DNA from: an uncultured Rhizobiaceae group bacterium
GTDB lineage: Bacteria; Pseudomonadota; Alphaproteobacteria; Rhizobiales; Rhizobiaceae
DNA: 64,000 nt
Direction: 5' to 3'
NCBI GenBank assembly: GCA_938010435.1
Contig: CALLUS010000014.1
Span: forward strand, 1-64,000
The notes beneath the pieces were generated by a model. It was not told the DNA's origin. It was given only the letters and a program-made list of their open reading frames with translations, and searched no databases. The translations under genes were made by a program, and so were the position numbers. Numbering within the stretch: the first letter of the stretch is position 1; each line of letters starts with the position of its first letter. This document shows, one piece after another, positions 8,548 to 17,723 of the stretch.

Positions 8548-11500
8548 GGTTCTGTCCTATCAACTGTTCAAGTTCGAATTTCGCTGAGTTTGAGCGCGCT
8601 GTCCATAAGCCGCGCTCTTGAGCTTCCAAAAATCGTTCTGCCATTTCTTTCAGTGCTTCAGGGTTTTTGTCTGCCATAAAGTCACGCACATTATCGTCCG
8701 CTATGAAGGCTTGATAGACGGCATCAAAATGATGATCGCGCACAGCGTCAGTGGTTGCAGAAAACGCAAACATATAATCTACGGTGGCTGCAATCTCGAA
8801 TGCACCTTTATAACCGTGGCGCATCACCCCGTTGATCCACTTCGGGTTCACAACACGCGCCCGCACAACGCGTCCGATCTCTTCTTCCAGTGTACGCACA
8901 ATCGGTCGTTCGGGGCGGGAATGATCGTTGTGATAAACCGTTGGACGGTCACCTGAAATATGCTCGACGGCAGCGGTCATACCGCCTTCAAATTGGTAAT
9001 AGTCATCAGAATCTAAGAGATCATGTTCACGATTGTCTTGGTTGTGAACAACAGCTTCCACACCGCCCAGTCGCACTTTGAACCGATCCACCTCAGCTTC
9101 ACCTTCCGTATCCGCGCCATAGGCATAGCTGCCCCAAGCAAGATAAGCTTCAGCCAAATCAGCCTTCTCGTTCCAACCTTTTTCATCAATCAAAGCTTGA
9201 AGTCCTGCCCCATAGGCCCCGGGCTTGGAACCGAACACGCGAAAGCCTGATCGACGTCTGGCTTGTTTTTCATCCACACCTTGAGAGGTCAATTCAGCAA
9301 ACTCTTCTGCCACACGATGGGCAATCGGATTGTCACGTTGATCTTCGTCCAATGCAGCGATAGCGCGAACTGCGCGGTCAAAAAGGTCAATTTGTGCAGG
9401 AAACGCATCTCGGAAAAACCCGGAAATACGCAACGTCACATCCACACGCGGGCGGGCAAGTTCGGCCAGCGTGATGACTTCGAAGCCTGTGACACGGCGC
9501 GATGCGTGATCCCAAACTGGCTTTGCACCAATCAAAGCCAGTGCTTGGGCAATATCATCACCACCCGTGCGCATATTGGACGTGCCCCATGCAGACAATC
9601 CAAAGGACGTAGGCCATTCACCGTGGTCTTGGCGATGCCGTTTAATCAAAAGCTCTGCTGATTTCTGCCCAAGATGCCAAGCAGCAGGTGTTGGAACGGC
9701 ACGAGAATCAACGGAATAGAAATTCCGACCAGTTGGCAAAACATCACCACGTCCACGACTTGGCGCGCCGGACGGTCCAGCAGACACGAATTCACCTGAC
9801 AGTCCGGTCATAAAACCTTTGAGTTCGGCAGCTCCACACGCGTCAATGGCAGGCAACGACGTGTCGTTTATGCCTTCAAGAACGGTCTTTGCGGCAGACC
9901 AATCAGCATGTGGTTGGATATGACCTGCAACAAGTTCAATCGCCAGCAGTTCAATGCGTTCCACGGTGTCACCATAGCTGCGCCAAGCCTCATCGGACAC
10001 GGCTGCAAGTTCAGCAGGCTTCACGTCCTCCCAAGGCTTGCCCATATCGCAATCAAGAGGATCAAAACCCAGCTCTAAATCATCAGCAATTGCTCTTTGT
10101 AGGCTGGCATCACGCCCTTCGCCCAAACCACGTGGCACACGTGCTAAAGCGACGGCCAAATCTGTGCGCAGGTTTTGATCCGGTGACAGACCAAAAATGT
10201 GCAACCCGTCCCGGATCTGCATTTCTTTCAGCTCACAAAGGTAAGCGTCGAGCTTTTCCAATGCGCCTGATTCTTCATCCTCGTCACGAATACCAGCATC
10301 TTGGTCGATGCCTGTATCGCGCATGAGATTGAGAATCTCACCTTGCAAATAACTAAGCCTGCGAGGGTCAACGCCAGCGGCCTCATAATATTCATCAACC
10401 AGAGCCTCTAACTCTTTCAACGGGCCATAGCTTTCCGCCCGTGTAAGTGGTGGCGTCAAGTGGTCAATTATTACGGCAGAAGAACGCCGCTTGGCCTGTG
10501 TTCCCTCGCCCGGATCATTCACAATAAACGGATATAGATGCGGCGTGGGACCAAATATAACTTCCGGATAGCAATTCTCTGACAAAGCCAAAGCCTTACC
10601 CGGCAACCATTCCATGTTTCCATGTTTTCCAATATGGGAAATCGCATGAGCACCATATTCATGACGCAAGAACAGATAGGTGGCTAAATATCCATGCGGC
10701 GGCACGAGGTCGGGCGAATGATAACTCTCGGTCGGATCGATATTGTAGCCACGAGCCGGTTGGATACCCACAAGGATTTCACCATATCGTGCCAATGGCA
10801 ATGCAAAGCCTTCTCGCTCGGCTACGAAATAGGGATCGTTCTCAGGCGCCCCCCAACGCTCAGTCATTTCACCTTGAATCCGTTTTGGAAGCATTTGAAA
10901 CAAAGCTTTGTATTGATTCAGAGAAAAGACTTCACGCACCTCACGACCAGCAGTTGCGGCATTGGTCACACCAGCCTGCAAATGAGTCATGAGAGCGTCA
11001 CTGTCTTTTGGCAAATCGGAAACTGCGTAGCCTCCTGTCTGCATGGTTTGAAGCACGTTCAACACAGCCGCAGGTGTGTCCAACCCTACCCCATTTGCCA
11101 AACGACCGTCCTTGTTTGGATAGTTCGCCATGAGGAGCACAACGCGACGATTAACAGGCTTTGTTCGGCGCAGTTTCGCCCAATTCGCAGCTAATTGAGC
11201 CACAATCACCACACGATCAGGAACAGCCACATGCTGGACGATGTTGGCTTGTGTGCTCTCATCAAAAACATCTGCATTCTTGAAAGCAATCGCACGAGAC
11301 AGAACGCGCCCGTCGACTTCGGGTAAAACTACATTCATCGCCAGATCGCGAGAGGACAGTCCTTGGGTGGAATCCTGCCAACCTTCGTAACTACCACCCG
11401 CCAATACTGCCTGCAGAACAACAGCCCCACCCTCTTCCAAAACAGTTGGTACATGAGAGCCATCAGGAGAAGAAACAGCAAAACCAGTCAGGTTAATGAC

Positions 11501-12283
11501 AACATCGGGTTTAGCTTGTACAAACAGACTGCGCACGGTTTCTTGGGACACGGCATCTTTCAGCGAAGACACAAAAACCGGCAATGCGTTCACGCCCACA
11601 TCCCGCAATGCATCCACCAAGGACTGAATGGGTTGCGTATTACCCGACTGAACCAGCGCCCGGTAAAAGGTAACCGCCGCGATTGGAGCATCATCAACCC
11701 AATTCGCTTTAATGCTCTCGATAGAAATTGCGGAAGAACCCGACGACCAAAGCCCCGCTTTCAACAATGGAGACGCAGCGGCAACTTCATCTAAATTGCC
11801 ACTCAACATCCCCTGACAGTAAGCTAGAAAACTCTGGGCATTCCCGGCGCCACCTTCGATCAAATAAGACCACAGCGACAGGCGATGAGTTTCATCTTCA
11901 GTGTTGAAACGGTCCAAACCCTGATCAGGTTTGTCATCCCCGGGCAATACAATCAGCTTAACCCCATTGTTGGTACAAGCTGCGTGAACCTGTTCCAGTC
12001 CATAGGGCCAATAGCTTTCGCCACCCAACACGCGCACAACAACCAGTTTTGATTTTACAATCGTGTTTTCGCAATAAACATCAATGGATAACGGATGGGC
12101 CAGTGCCATCATGTTGGCTAAACGTAAACTGGGTCCGTTCTCCAAATGACCAAGCGCGGATGACAGACTGGCGAGCTCAGTGTCAGCCGCTGAGATAAAA
12201 ATCACATCAGCAGGTGATTGTCCAAGATCAATGGCTTCTTCCGCATCAGCCAGCGAGCCCTTTTGCGCAAGAAGAAGGTGCAT
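8531..12283 (-). CDS. cobN: Aerobic cobaltochelatase large subunit
   Basis: This is the 1250-residue, magnesium-chelatase H-like subunit that binds hydrogenobyrinic acid a,c-diamide and receives Co2+, powered by CobS and CobT. Family segments include SYHSPDLVPPHGYLATYLFLR, HIGKHGNMEWLPGKALALS, NDPGEGTQAKRRSSAVIIDHL and GTSNMRTGGDDIAQALALIG. Length is normal for CobN. It follows cobW by 3 bases and runs into cobO. CobS and CobT are not in this window, so the complete chelatase needs genes elsewhere. Its presence indicates late cobalt insertion, the aerobic pathway. Confidence 0.96.
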   Translation of the reverse strand: MHLLLAQKGSLADAEEAIDLGQSPADVIFISAADTELASLSSALGHLENGPSLRLANMMALAHPLSIDVYCENTIVKSKLVVVRVLGGESYWPYGLEQVHAACTNNGVKLIVLPGDDKPDQGLDRFNTEDETHRLSLWSYLIEGGAGNAQSFLAYCQGMLSGNLDEVAAASPLLKAGLWSSGSSAISIESIKANWVDDAPIAAVTFYRALVQSGNTQPIQSLVDALRDVGVNALPVFVSSLKDAVSQETVRSLFVQAKPDVVINLTGFAVSSPDGSHVPTVLEEGGAVVLQAVLAGGSYEGWQDSTQGLSSRDLAMNVVLPEVDGRVLSRAIAFKNADVFDESTQANIVQHVAVPDRVVIVAQLAANWAKLRRTKPVNRRVVLLMANYPNKDGRLANGVGLDTPAAVLNVLQTMQTGGYAVSDLPKDSDALMTHLQAGVTNAATAGREVREVFSLNQYKALFQMLPKRIQGEMTERWGAPENDPYFVAEREGFALPLARYGEILVGIQPARGYNIDPTESYHSPDLVPPHGYLATYLFLRHEYGAHAISHIGKHGNMEWLPGKALALSENCYPEVIFGPTPHLYPFIVNDPGEGTQAKRRSSAVIIDHLTPPLTRAESYGPLKELEALVDEYYEAAGVDPRRLSYLQGEILNLMRDTGIDQDAGIRDEDEESGALEKLDAYLCELKEMQIRDGLHIFGLSPDQNLRTDLAVALARVPRGLGEGRDASLQRAIADDLELGFDPLDCDMGKPWEDVKPAELAAVSDEAWRSYGDTVERIELLAIELVAGHIQPHADWSAAKTVLEGINDTSLPAIDACGAAELKGFMTGLSGEFVSAGPSGAPSRGRGDVLPTGRNFYSVDSRAVPTPAAWHLGQKSAELLIKRHRQDHGEWPTSFGLSAWGTSNMRTGGDDIAQALALIGAKPVWDHASRRVTGFEVITLAELARPRVDVTLRISGFFRDAFPAQIDLFDRAVRAIAALDEDQRDNPIAHRVAEEFAELTSQGVDEKQARRRSGFRVFGSKPGAYGAGLQALIDEKGWNEKADLAEAYLAWGSYAYGADTEGEAEVDRFKVRLGGVEAVVHNQDNREHDLLDSDDYYQFEGGMTAAVEHISGDRPTVYHNDHSRPERPIVRTLEEEIGRVVRARVVNPKWINGVMRHGYKGAFEIAATVDYMFAFSATTDAVRDHHFDAVYQAFIADDNVRDFMADKNPEALKEMAERFLEAQERGLWTARSNSAKFELEQLIGQNHGQEI

Positions 12284-12286
12284 AGC

Positions 12287-13348
12287 TTATGAAAGTGCAG
12301 CGGCTATTTCGTCCAGCACACCACCCTCTTCAAAATCATGCTGACCAATCACAACAACACGGCTGCTACGCTTTTCATCAACGTGCCAATCCCGATCAAA
12401 ATATGTGTCGATGCGCTGCCCGACAGCTTGAATGACCATGCGCATGGACTTGTCTTTCACGTGCAAGAAGCCTTTCAGGCGCAGAACATCATGATCACCG
12501 ATGCTCTTCGTCAAAGCCGCAACAGTTGCTTTAGGGTCGCTCACCGCGCCACCTTCAACCACAAAGCTCTCAAAATCATCGTGGTCATGTTCATGACCAT
12601 CCTCGTGGTGAATTTCATGATGGGAACGGCGTGACGCCATATCGTTCTCTGTACCAACACCTAAACCCAAAAGGATTTCAGCGGACGGCACATTGCCTTC
12701 GCCAGCACGAATGAGTTTCACCCGACGTTCTGTAGAATCACGCACTTCGCCTTCAACAAAGTCCATACGATCAGCTGACACCAAATCAGTTTTGTTCAAG
12801 ACAATCATATCAGCGCAGGTGATTTGATCTTCGAACAACTCTTCCAACGGACTTTCATGATCCAGGCTCTCGTCACCCTCCCGTTGCTCCTGAACAGCAT
12901 GATGGTCATGGGCGAACCGTCCGTCTGCCACAGCAGCAGAATCCACTACAGTCACCACACCATCCACAGTCACTTGTTCACGAATTTCAGGCCAATTAAA
13001 CGCGCTGACCAGCGGTTGTGGAAGAGCCAACCCAGACGTTTCAATAACGATATGGTCGGGGCGACGATCACTTTCCATCAGCTTGGTGATGGTCGGAATA
13101 AAATCATCAGCCACTGTACAACAAATACAGCCATTGGTGAGCTCGACGATATCATCTTCCGTACACGTTTCGTCACCACAGCCCGCCAACACATCACCAT
13201 CCACGCCCAAATCGCCAAATTCATTGATGATCAACGCGATACGTTTGCCATTGGCCGTGGCCAACAGGTTGCGAACCAATGTGGTTTTACCAGCGCCAAG
13301 GAATCCCGTGATCACTGTGGCTGGAATTTTTTGAACGTCCATATCCAT
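12287..13348 (-). CDS. cobW: CobW, G3E-family GTPase / metallochaperone
   Basis: The 353-residue protein has the Walker A motif GFLGAGKTT (residues 15-23), the G3E metal site CICC (residues 74-77), ETSGLALP, an NKTDL specificity motif and a C-terminal CobW domain. A His-rich linker (HHEIHHEDGHEHDHDD) sits near residues 242-257. CobW proteins are thought to deliver Co2+ to CobN, and the position directly upstream of cobN fits that role. It ends 3 bases before cobN and begins 1 base after the cobU stop. Confidence 0.95.
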   Translation of the reverse strand: MDMDVQKIPATVITGFLGAGKTTLVRNLLATANGKRIALIINEFGDLGVDGDVLAGCGDETCTEDDIVELTNGCICCTVADDFIPTITKLMESDRRPDHIVIETSGLALPQPLVSAFNWPEIREQVTVDGVVTVVDSAAVADGRFAHDHHAVQEQREGDESLDHESPLEELFEDQITCADMIVLNKTDLVSADRMDFVEGEVRDSTERRVKLIRAGEGNVPSAEILLGLGVGTENDMASRRSHHEIHHEDGHEHDHDDFESFVVEGGAVSDPKATVAALTKSIGDHDVLRLKGFLHVKDKSMRMVIQAVGQRIDTYFDRDWHVDEKRSSRVVVIGQHDFEEGGVLDEIAAALS

Positions 13349-13349
13349 C

Positions 13350-13880
13350 TCATTTCAATTTTTGCGGCAGACCCGCTGTGACGAACCACACGTTGGGCAC
13401 AGCGGCTGCAAGTTTCTGGTGCAGTCGTCCCGCGTGATCGCGAAAATCACGCGCCATTTTTTCCATCGGCACAATGCCCTGCCCGACCTCATTGGAAACG
13501 AATATAATATTCGCATCATTGTTCATGAGTTCTGGCAGCGCTTGGCAAAGAGCATCGCATTCGGCGTATATATCCCGTTCAGCCATCATGAGATTGGTGA
13601 GCCAAAGCGTAAGGCAATCGACCAGAATGCAGGCATTTTGAGAAGACGTTTTCTGCAGCACCTCAATCAAAGCTAATGGCTCTTCAACAAGGCTCCATTC
13701 AGGTCCACGTCTTTGACGGTGAATTGAAATACGATCTTCCATCTCACCATCAAATGCTTGGCTTGTCGCGAGATAAATTTTTGTAAGTCCGCTTTCGTCA
13801 ACCAGACGTTCTGCAAATGCACTTTTTCCAGATCGTGCACCGCCCAGAATGAGCGACGCACCAGCTTTAAATTGTGTCAT
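13350..13880 (-). CDS. cobU: Adenosylcobinamide kinase / adenosylcobinamide-phosphate guanylyltransferase
   Basis: The 176-residue protein has the P-loop GGARSGKS (residues 13-20), IYLATSQAFDGEMEDRISIHRQRR with the guanylylated-His region, a LVDCLTLWLTNLM segment and FVSNEVGQGIVP. These are the hallmarks of CobU (CobP). It phosphorylates adenosylcobinamide and then attaches GMP, preparing the nucleotide loop. It lies 11 bases downstream of hupE and directly upstream of cobW. Confidence 0.95.
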   Translation of the reverse strand: MTQFKAGASLILGGARSGKSAFAERLVDESGLTKIYLATSQAFDGEMEDRISIHRQRRGPEWSLVEEPLALIEVLQKTSSQNACILVDCLTLWLTNLMMAERDIYAECDALCQALPELMNNDANIIFVSNEVGQGIVPMEKMARDFRDHAGRLHQKLAAAVPNVWFVTAGLPQKLK

Positions 13881-13891
13881 TTGGTTCGAGG

Positions 13892-14533
13892 CTAAACGAT
13901 GCCAAAGGCCATGTTGATGACTTTTTCGCCGACCAACAGAAGACCTGCACCGGCAACCATGCCACCACCGATACGGGCTGGAACATTAGCAATCAGGTCA
14001 TTGGCTTTCCCAAGAACAGTTACAATTCCTGTTCCGGCAACAATTGCGATTGCATATTGAGTAAGACCAAACCCAGCAAGATAAGCCACAACCGGAGTGG
14101 TTTCAGCGCCGAAAATCGCTTCTCCGTAAGCATGGCCATGGAACATACCTGCAACAGCAAACAAAACAGCATAAGCAACGAATGGAATTTTCTTACCGGA
14201 AATAAGCATCAAACCCGCTGCAGCAACAGTTAGTGAAATCGCAAACTCAACCATTGGAAGGTCAATCGCCATAAGGTGAAGGCCAGTGCCTGCCAGTGTT
14301 GCAAGAATGAAAAACAGCGGCAAAGCAAAGCGTGAACCGATTGCAAATGCAGCAATACCAACAGCGATTACGAACGCCAAATGATCAAGACCAAGCACGG
14401 GATGCCCGATGCCTGACAACAGGCCTTGGCCCAAAGTCGTTGGCGTTTCACCGCCCATTGGATGGTGTGCAAATGCTGAAGTGGAAAATGTGGTGGCAAG
14501 CGCAGCAACGCCCGCAAAAGATAGCTTATTCAT
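13892..14533 (-). CDS. hupE: HupE/UreJ-family membrane protein, probable cobalt (or nickel) importer
   Basis: The 213-residue product has a cleavable signal peptide ending near TSAFAHH, then the HupE signature HPMGG...GIGHPVLGLDHLAFVIAVG and about six hydrophobic helices, including IPFVAYAVLFAVAGMFHGHAYGE. HupE/UreJ proteins transport Ni2+ or Co2+. The gene is first in a cobalamin operon and sits behind a B12 riboswitch, so cobalt is the likely substrate. The ATG at 14533 is chosen over a TTG two codons upstream because it starts the signal peptide. Confidence 0.88.
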   Translation of the reverse strand: MNKLSFAGVAALATTFSTSAFAHHPMGGETPTTLGQGLLSGIGHPVLGLDHLAFVIAVGIAAFAIGSRFALPLFFILATLAGTGLHLMAIDLPMVEFAISLTVAAAGLMLISGKKIPFVAYAVLFAVAGMFHGHAYGEAIFGAETTPVVAYLAGFGLTQYAIAIVAGTGIVTVLGKANDLIANVPARIGGGMVAGAGLLLVGEKVINMAFGIV

Positions 14534-14669
14534 GGTCAAACAACTCCCGTGTTATGCCTCTGTGGCGGGGAGCAGATGCAAACATCATGTAAACGCAATA
14601 TACGCTCAACCAATGAGTGCAAACGGAACATCCCCGTCCGTTAAAATCATTTGGAACAGATTGTTCCGC

Positions 14670-14874
14670 TGCAAATGGCAGGTCTCCTGGCTACGGATCA
14701 ACGGCTAACTGCCCACCTTCCCGTTTCAATTGAAACAGTGGCTTTTACGGACAGGGCCTCACCGCTACAGTCGCGGGGTCGGCTGTGGTTCAGGCTCCCG
14801 ATTTGGGTCAACCCGTCACATTCCCTTTTGCTCTTCGAATCCACTTTCGCAGATATGACGAAGACCATATTGCA
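14670..14874 (-). promoter_or_regulatory. Cobalamin (AdoCbl) riboswitch
   Basis: On the minus strand the conserved B12 box AGCCAGGAGACCTGCC lies at 14677-14692, preceded by GGGAAGGTGGGC, the GCCACTG element at 14736-14742, the CCCGCGACTGTAGCGGTGA core and an AATCGGGAGCCTGA segment. Outer pairing is possible between 14869-14874 and 14670-14675. This arrangement is a textbook cobalamin riboswitch. It sits 137 bases upstream of hupE and should shut the operon when B12 is plentiful. Confidence 0.96.
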
Positions 14875-14951
14875 CCTGCGACTAAATAGCCCGCTGAATG
14901 CTAAGTCAATCGCGAAAACGACACGCTTTGCCGTATTGCTGCAAAACGCCC

Positions 14952-16433
14952 TTAAAGTTGAAAAATTCGGGGATCAACCAAAGGTTCAAGGTGATTTGCA
15001 AGCGCATCAAGCGCGATTTCAACCTCCGCTTTGTAATTAACAGCTGATATATTGAACCCCATTTGGCGCAGGAGGTCTTCACGCCAAGCATCAGTTGCGA
15101 ACATGCCGTGCAGATAGCAACCCCGAACCTTTCCATCGCTGGAAATGGCTCCATCGGCTTTGTTGTTGATGTGGATCATTGGATTGTCGCAGTTTACTCC
15201 TGTTGTGCGCCCCATGTGAATTTCATAACCGCTCAAAGGCAAGCCTGATCGCACATCGGAAGCGCTACTGTTTAGCACTGTTTTCGACGGCACCAAGACT
15301 GTTTCAACATCGAGCAAGCCAAGTCCTCTAGCTTCCCGTTCGGCACCTTCGATCCCATCAGGATCTTTCACCACATTGCCCAACATCTGATAACCACCAC
15401 AAATGCCGATCACATATCCGCCACGCGTCACATGATTCAATATCTCACGATCCCAGCCCAACGCTTTGATTTGATTCAAATCTGCGATTGTGGATTTTGA
15501 TCCCGGCAGCACCACAAGTTTTGCATTTTGGGGCCAAGCGTCTTCCGGCTTCACAAAAACCACCCGCACACCGGGTTGGAGTTTAAGCGGATCGATATCG
15601 TCAAAATTTGATATGCGCGACAGAACAGGAATGGCAATAACATCCCCCTCACCGCTTTGCGCAATGGTTTGCTCCAACGCCACAGAGTCTTCCGCTGGCA
15701 GTCGTGTCACGTCCGGCAAGTAGGGAATGACGCCCAAACTTGGCCAACCCGTGAATTCAGTGATTTGTTCAAGCCCGCGGTCGAACAAACTCACATCACC
15801 GCGAAATTTGTTGATCAAGTATCCGCGGATCATTTTTCGATCTTTGTCGGGCAAAATTGTGTGCGTGCCGACGATAGATGCAATCACACCCCCCCGATCA
15901 ATATCACCGACAAGCACCACAGGCACATTGGCCGCTGTTGCGAACCCCATATTGGCAATATCACCTTCTCGCAGGTTGATTTCTGCCGGACTGCCCGCCC
16001 CTTCAACGATCACAAGGTCACATTGAGATTGCAATTCGTGATAGCTCTCCATCACCGCGCCAAGCAATTGTGGTTTCAAACGCTGATAGTCCCGTCCTTT
16101 AGCAGCGCCCCAAACTTTCCCATGAACAATAATTTGACTGCCTGTTTCGCTTTGGGGTTTGAGAAGAACAGGATTCATGTGAACAGACGAAGGCACGCCA
16201 CAAGCCAAAGCTTGCAACCATTGAGCACGGCCGATTTCACCGCCAGTTCCATCTGCAAGTGGAATATCAGCCACGGCCGCGTTGTTTGACATGTTCTGCG
16301 GCTTAAACGAGCGTACAGATATACCTCTACGCGTAGCCAAACGACAAAGCCCTGCCACAAGCACAGTCTTGCCAACATCAGAGCCTGTGCCCTGTAACAT
16401 TACCGAACGAGGTTTTAGTCTGGGTTCCATCAT
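14952..16433 (-). CDS. cobQ: Cobyric acid synthase (glutamine-hydrolysing)
   Basis: CobQ amidates the b, d, e and g side chains of adenosylcobyrinic acid diamide using glutamine and ATP. The protein of about 494 residues has an N-terminal dethiobiotin-synthetase-like ATPase domain (VMLQGTGSDVGKT, FKPQNMSNNAAV, VIVEGAGSPAEINL) and a class I amidotransferase domain with the nucleophile in VIGICGGYQMLG and a histidine in GCYLHGMF. The start is one of two adjacent ATGs (16433 or 16430); the upstream extension lacks family similarity. It lies upstream of the riboswitch, so it is probably transcribed from its own promoter. Confidence 0.95.
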   Translation of the reverse strand: MMEPRLKPRSVMLQGTGSDVGKTVLVAGLCRLATRRGISVRSFKPQNMSNNAAVADIPLADGTGGEIGRAQWLQALACGVPSSVHMNPVLLKPQSETGSQIIVHGKVWGAAKGRDYQRLKPQLLGAVMESYHELQSQCDLVIVEGAGSPAEINLREGDIANMGFATAANVPVVLVGDIDRGGVIASIVGTHTILPDKDRKMIRGYLINKFRGDVSLFDRGLEQITEFTGWPSLGVIPYLPDVTRLPAEDSVALEQTIAQSGEGDVIAIPVLSRISNFDDIDPLKLQPGVRVVFVKPEDAWPQNAKLVVLPGSKSTIADLNQIKALGWDREILNHVTRGGYVIGICGGYQMLGNVVKDPDGIEGAEREARGLGLLDVETVLVPSKTVLNSSASDVRSGLPLSGYEIHMGRTTGVNCDNPMIHINNKADGAISSDGKVRGCYLHGMFATDAWREDLLRQMGFNISAVNYKAEVEIALDALANHLEPLVDPRIFQL

Positions 16434-16820
16434 CAGTTGCAATAGCGCAGGAAAAAACGGTTGAACAGACACCAACACACTCGGCAAACGAAAAACGCTC
16501 TACAAATCCCATACTCGAAGGATTTGCAGAGCGTCTTCGTACTCAATGCACTGTACTTTTTGCCAACAAATACGCGTCGGCGAATTCTTTCCCGGTACGC
16601 AAAACCTGATCCGGAAAGTTAAGACGGAGATCAATCTGTCTTGAATATATGTTTAGCCACTGTTTCCTAACAGGCCGCTAATGAGTGGTTAAGCAAAAGG
16701 AAATCCACATGGCATTTTTTGCCGCCTTACCAAACTCTTACCGGTCAAATTAAGATTTGACGGCGCAAAACATAGGGCTTGCAGGTCAAGACATTCACAC
16801 TTTGCACTTAGAAAAATATT
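16434..16820. other. Intergenic region with strong hairpins
   Basis: This 387-base gap between mmsB and cobQ has no convincing gene. It holds several possible RNA hairpins: 16622-16643 (AAGACGG paired with CTGTCTT), 16653-16692 (TAGCCACT with AGTGGTTA, G-U pair) and the near-perfect 15-bp stem described separately. A 14-codon plus-strand frame with a weak AGGA site starts near 16709, but nothing supports it. A cobQ leader or a minus-strand small RNA are both possible. Confidence 0.4.
16490..16534 (-). terminator. Intrinsic terminator-like hairpin upstream of cobQ
   Basis: The arms 16495-16509 and 16520-16534 pair over 15 bases with one mismatch and a 10-base loop. Read on the minus strand the stem is followed at once by TTTTCGTTT, as in a Rho-independent terminator. 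It lies about 60 bases before the cobQ start, so it either ends an upstream transcript (mmsB or a small RNA) or acts as an attenuator. Confidence 0.65.
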
Positions 16821-17705
16821 TTATTTTTTTTCGCTTTGCAGCATTTTGATAATGCCTGAAAAATCCACATCTCCATGACCATCAGCACAAAATTTTTGGT
16901 ACAACTCATAGGCATGATTACCCAATGGCGTAGATGCTCCTGACTGTTCGGCTGCTTCTTGTGCCAATCCGAGGTCTTTCAACATAAGTGCAGCTGCAAA
17001 CCCGGGCTTGTAGTCATTGTTTGCCGGAGAGGTGGGAACAGGCCCAGGCACAGGACAATAGGTCGTAGTGGACCAGCTTTGCCCAGAGGCCGTGGAAACA
17101 ACATCAAACAAGGCTTGATCTTCCAACCCCAAGCGCTTGCCCATTTCAAAAGCTTCGCATGTGCCGATCATTGTCACCGCGAGGATCATATTGTTGCAAA
17201 CCTTTGCGGCCTGTCCGGCAGTAACCGCCCCGCACCGCACCGTGCGGCTGCCCATTGGTTCTAATATGGGTTCTGCGCGATCCAATGCGCCATCGTTGCC
17301 CCCCGCCATAAAAGTCAGCGTTCCATTGATGGCACCCATAATACCGCCGGAAACAGGCGCATCAACACTCACAGCGCCAACACTGGCCGCCATGTCGTGA
17401 GCAGCCTTTGCTGATTCAATATCGATTGTGGAACAATCAATCATCAAAGTATGCGCAGAAACATAAGGACAGATTTCGTCATACACAGCCACAACATGTT
17501 TGCCCGCTGGCAACATTGTAATCACAACTTCTGCGTCTTCCACCGCGTCAATTGCCGTGTCTGCTACCGAACAACCGCCCTCTTGCGCAATTTTGATCGT
17601 ATCTGGCGAAAGATCAAATGCACGAACATCATGTCCAGCCTTCACGAGATTGAGCGCCATTGGTCCGCCCATATTTCCCAGACCAATGAATCCGATGGTT
17701 GCCAT
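16821..17705 (-). CDS. mmsB: 3-hydroxyisobutyrate dehydrogenase
   Basis: This NAD-dependent enzyme oxidises 3-hydroxyisobutyrate to methylmalonate semialdehyde in valine breakdown. The 294-residue protein has the Rossmann motif GFIGLGNMG (residues 5-13), the substrate-binding VDAPVSGGIMGAINGTL and the catalytic-lysine segment GQAAKVCNNMIL near residue 170. Its place directly after an acyl-CoA dehydrogenase gene (18-base gap) fits a valine operon. Other beta-hydroxyacid dehydrogenases have the same motifs, but context favours MmsB. Confidence 0.9.
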   Translation of the reverse strand: MATIGFIGLGNMGGPMALNLVKAGHDVRAFDLSPDTIKIAQEGGCSVADTAIDAVEDAEVVITMLPAGKHVVAVYDEICPYVSAHTLMIDCSTIDIESAKAAHDMAASVGAVSVDAPVSGGIMGAINGTLTFMAGGNDGALDRAEPILEPMGSRTVRCGAVTAGQAAKVCNNMILAVTMIGTCEAFEMGKRLGLEDQALFDVVSTASGQSWSTTTYCPVPGPVPTSPANNDYKPGFAAALMLKDLGLAQEAAEQSGASTPLGNHAYELYQKFCADGHGDVDFSGIIKMLQSEKK

Positions 17706-17723
17706 AACTTACGCCCCTAAAAT

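Noticed and set aside
15657-16289. 210-codon plus-strand frame
   Set aside because: It is antisense to cobQ and lacks recognisable motifs.
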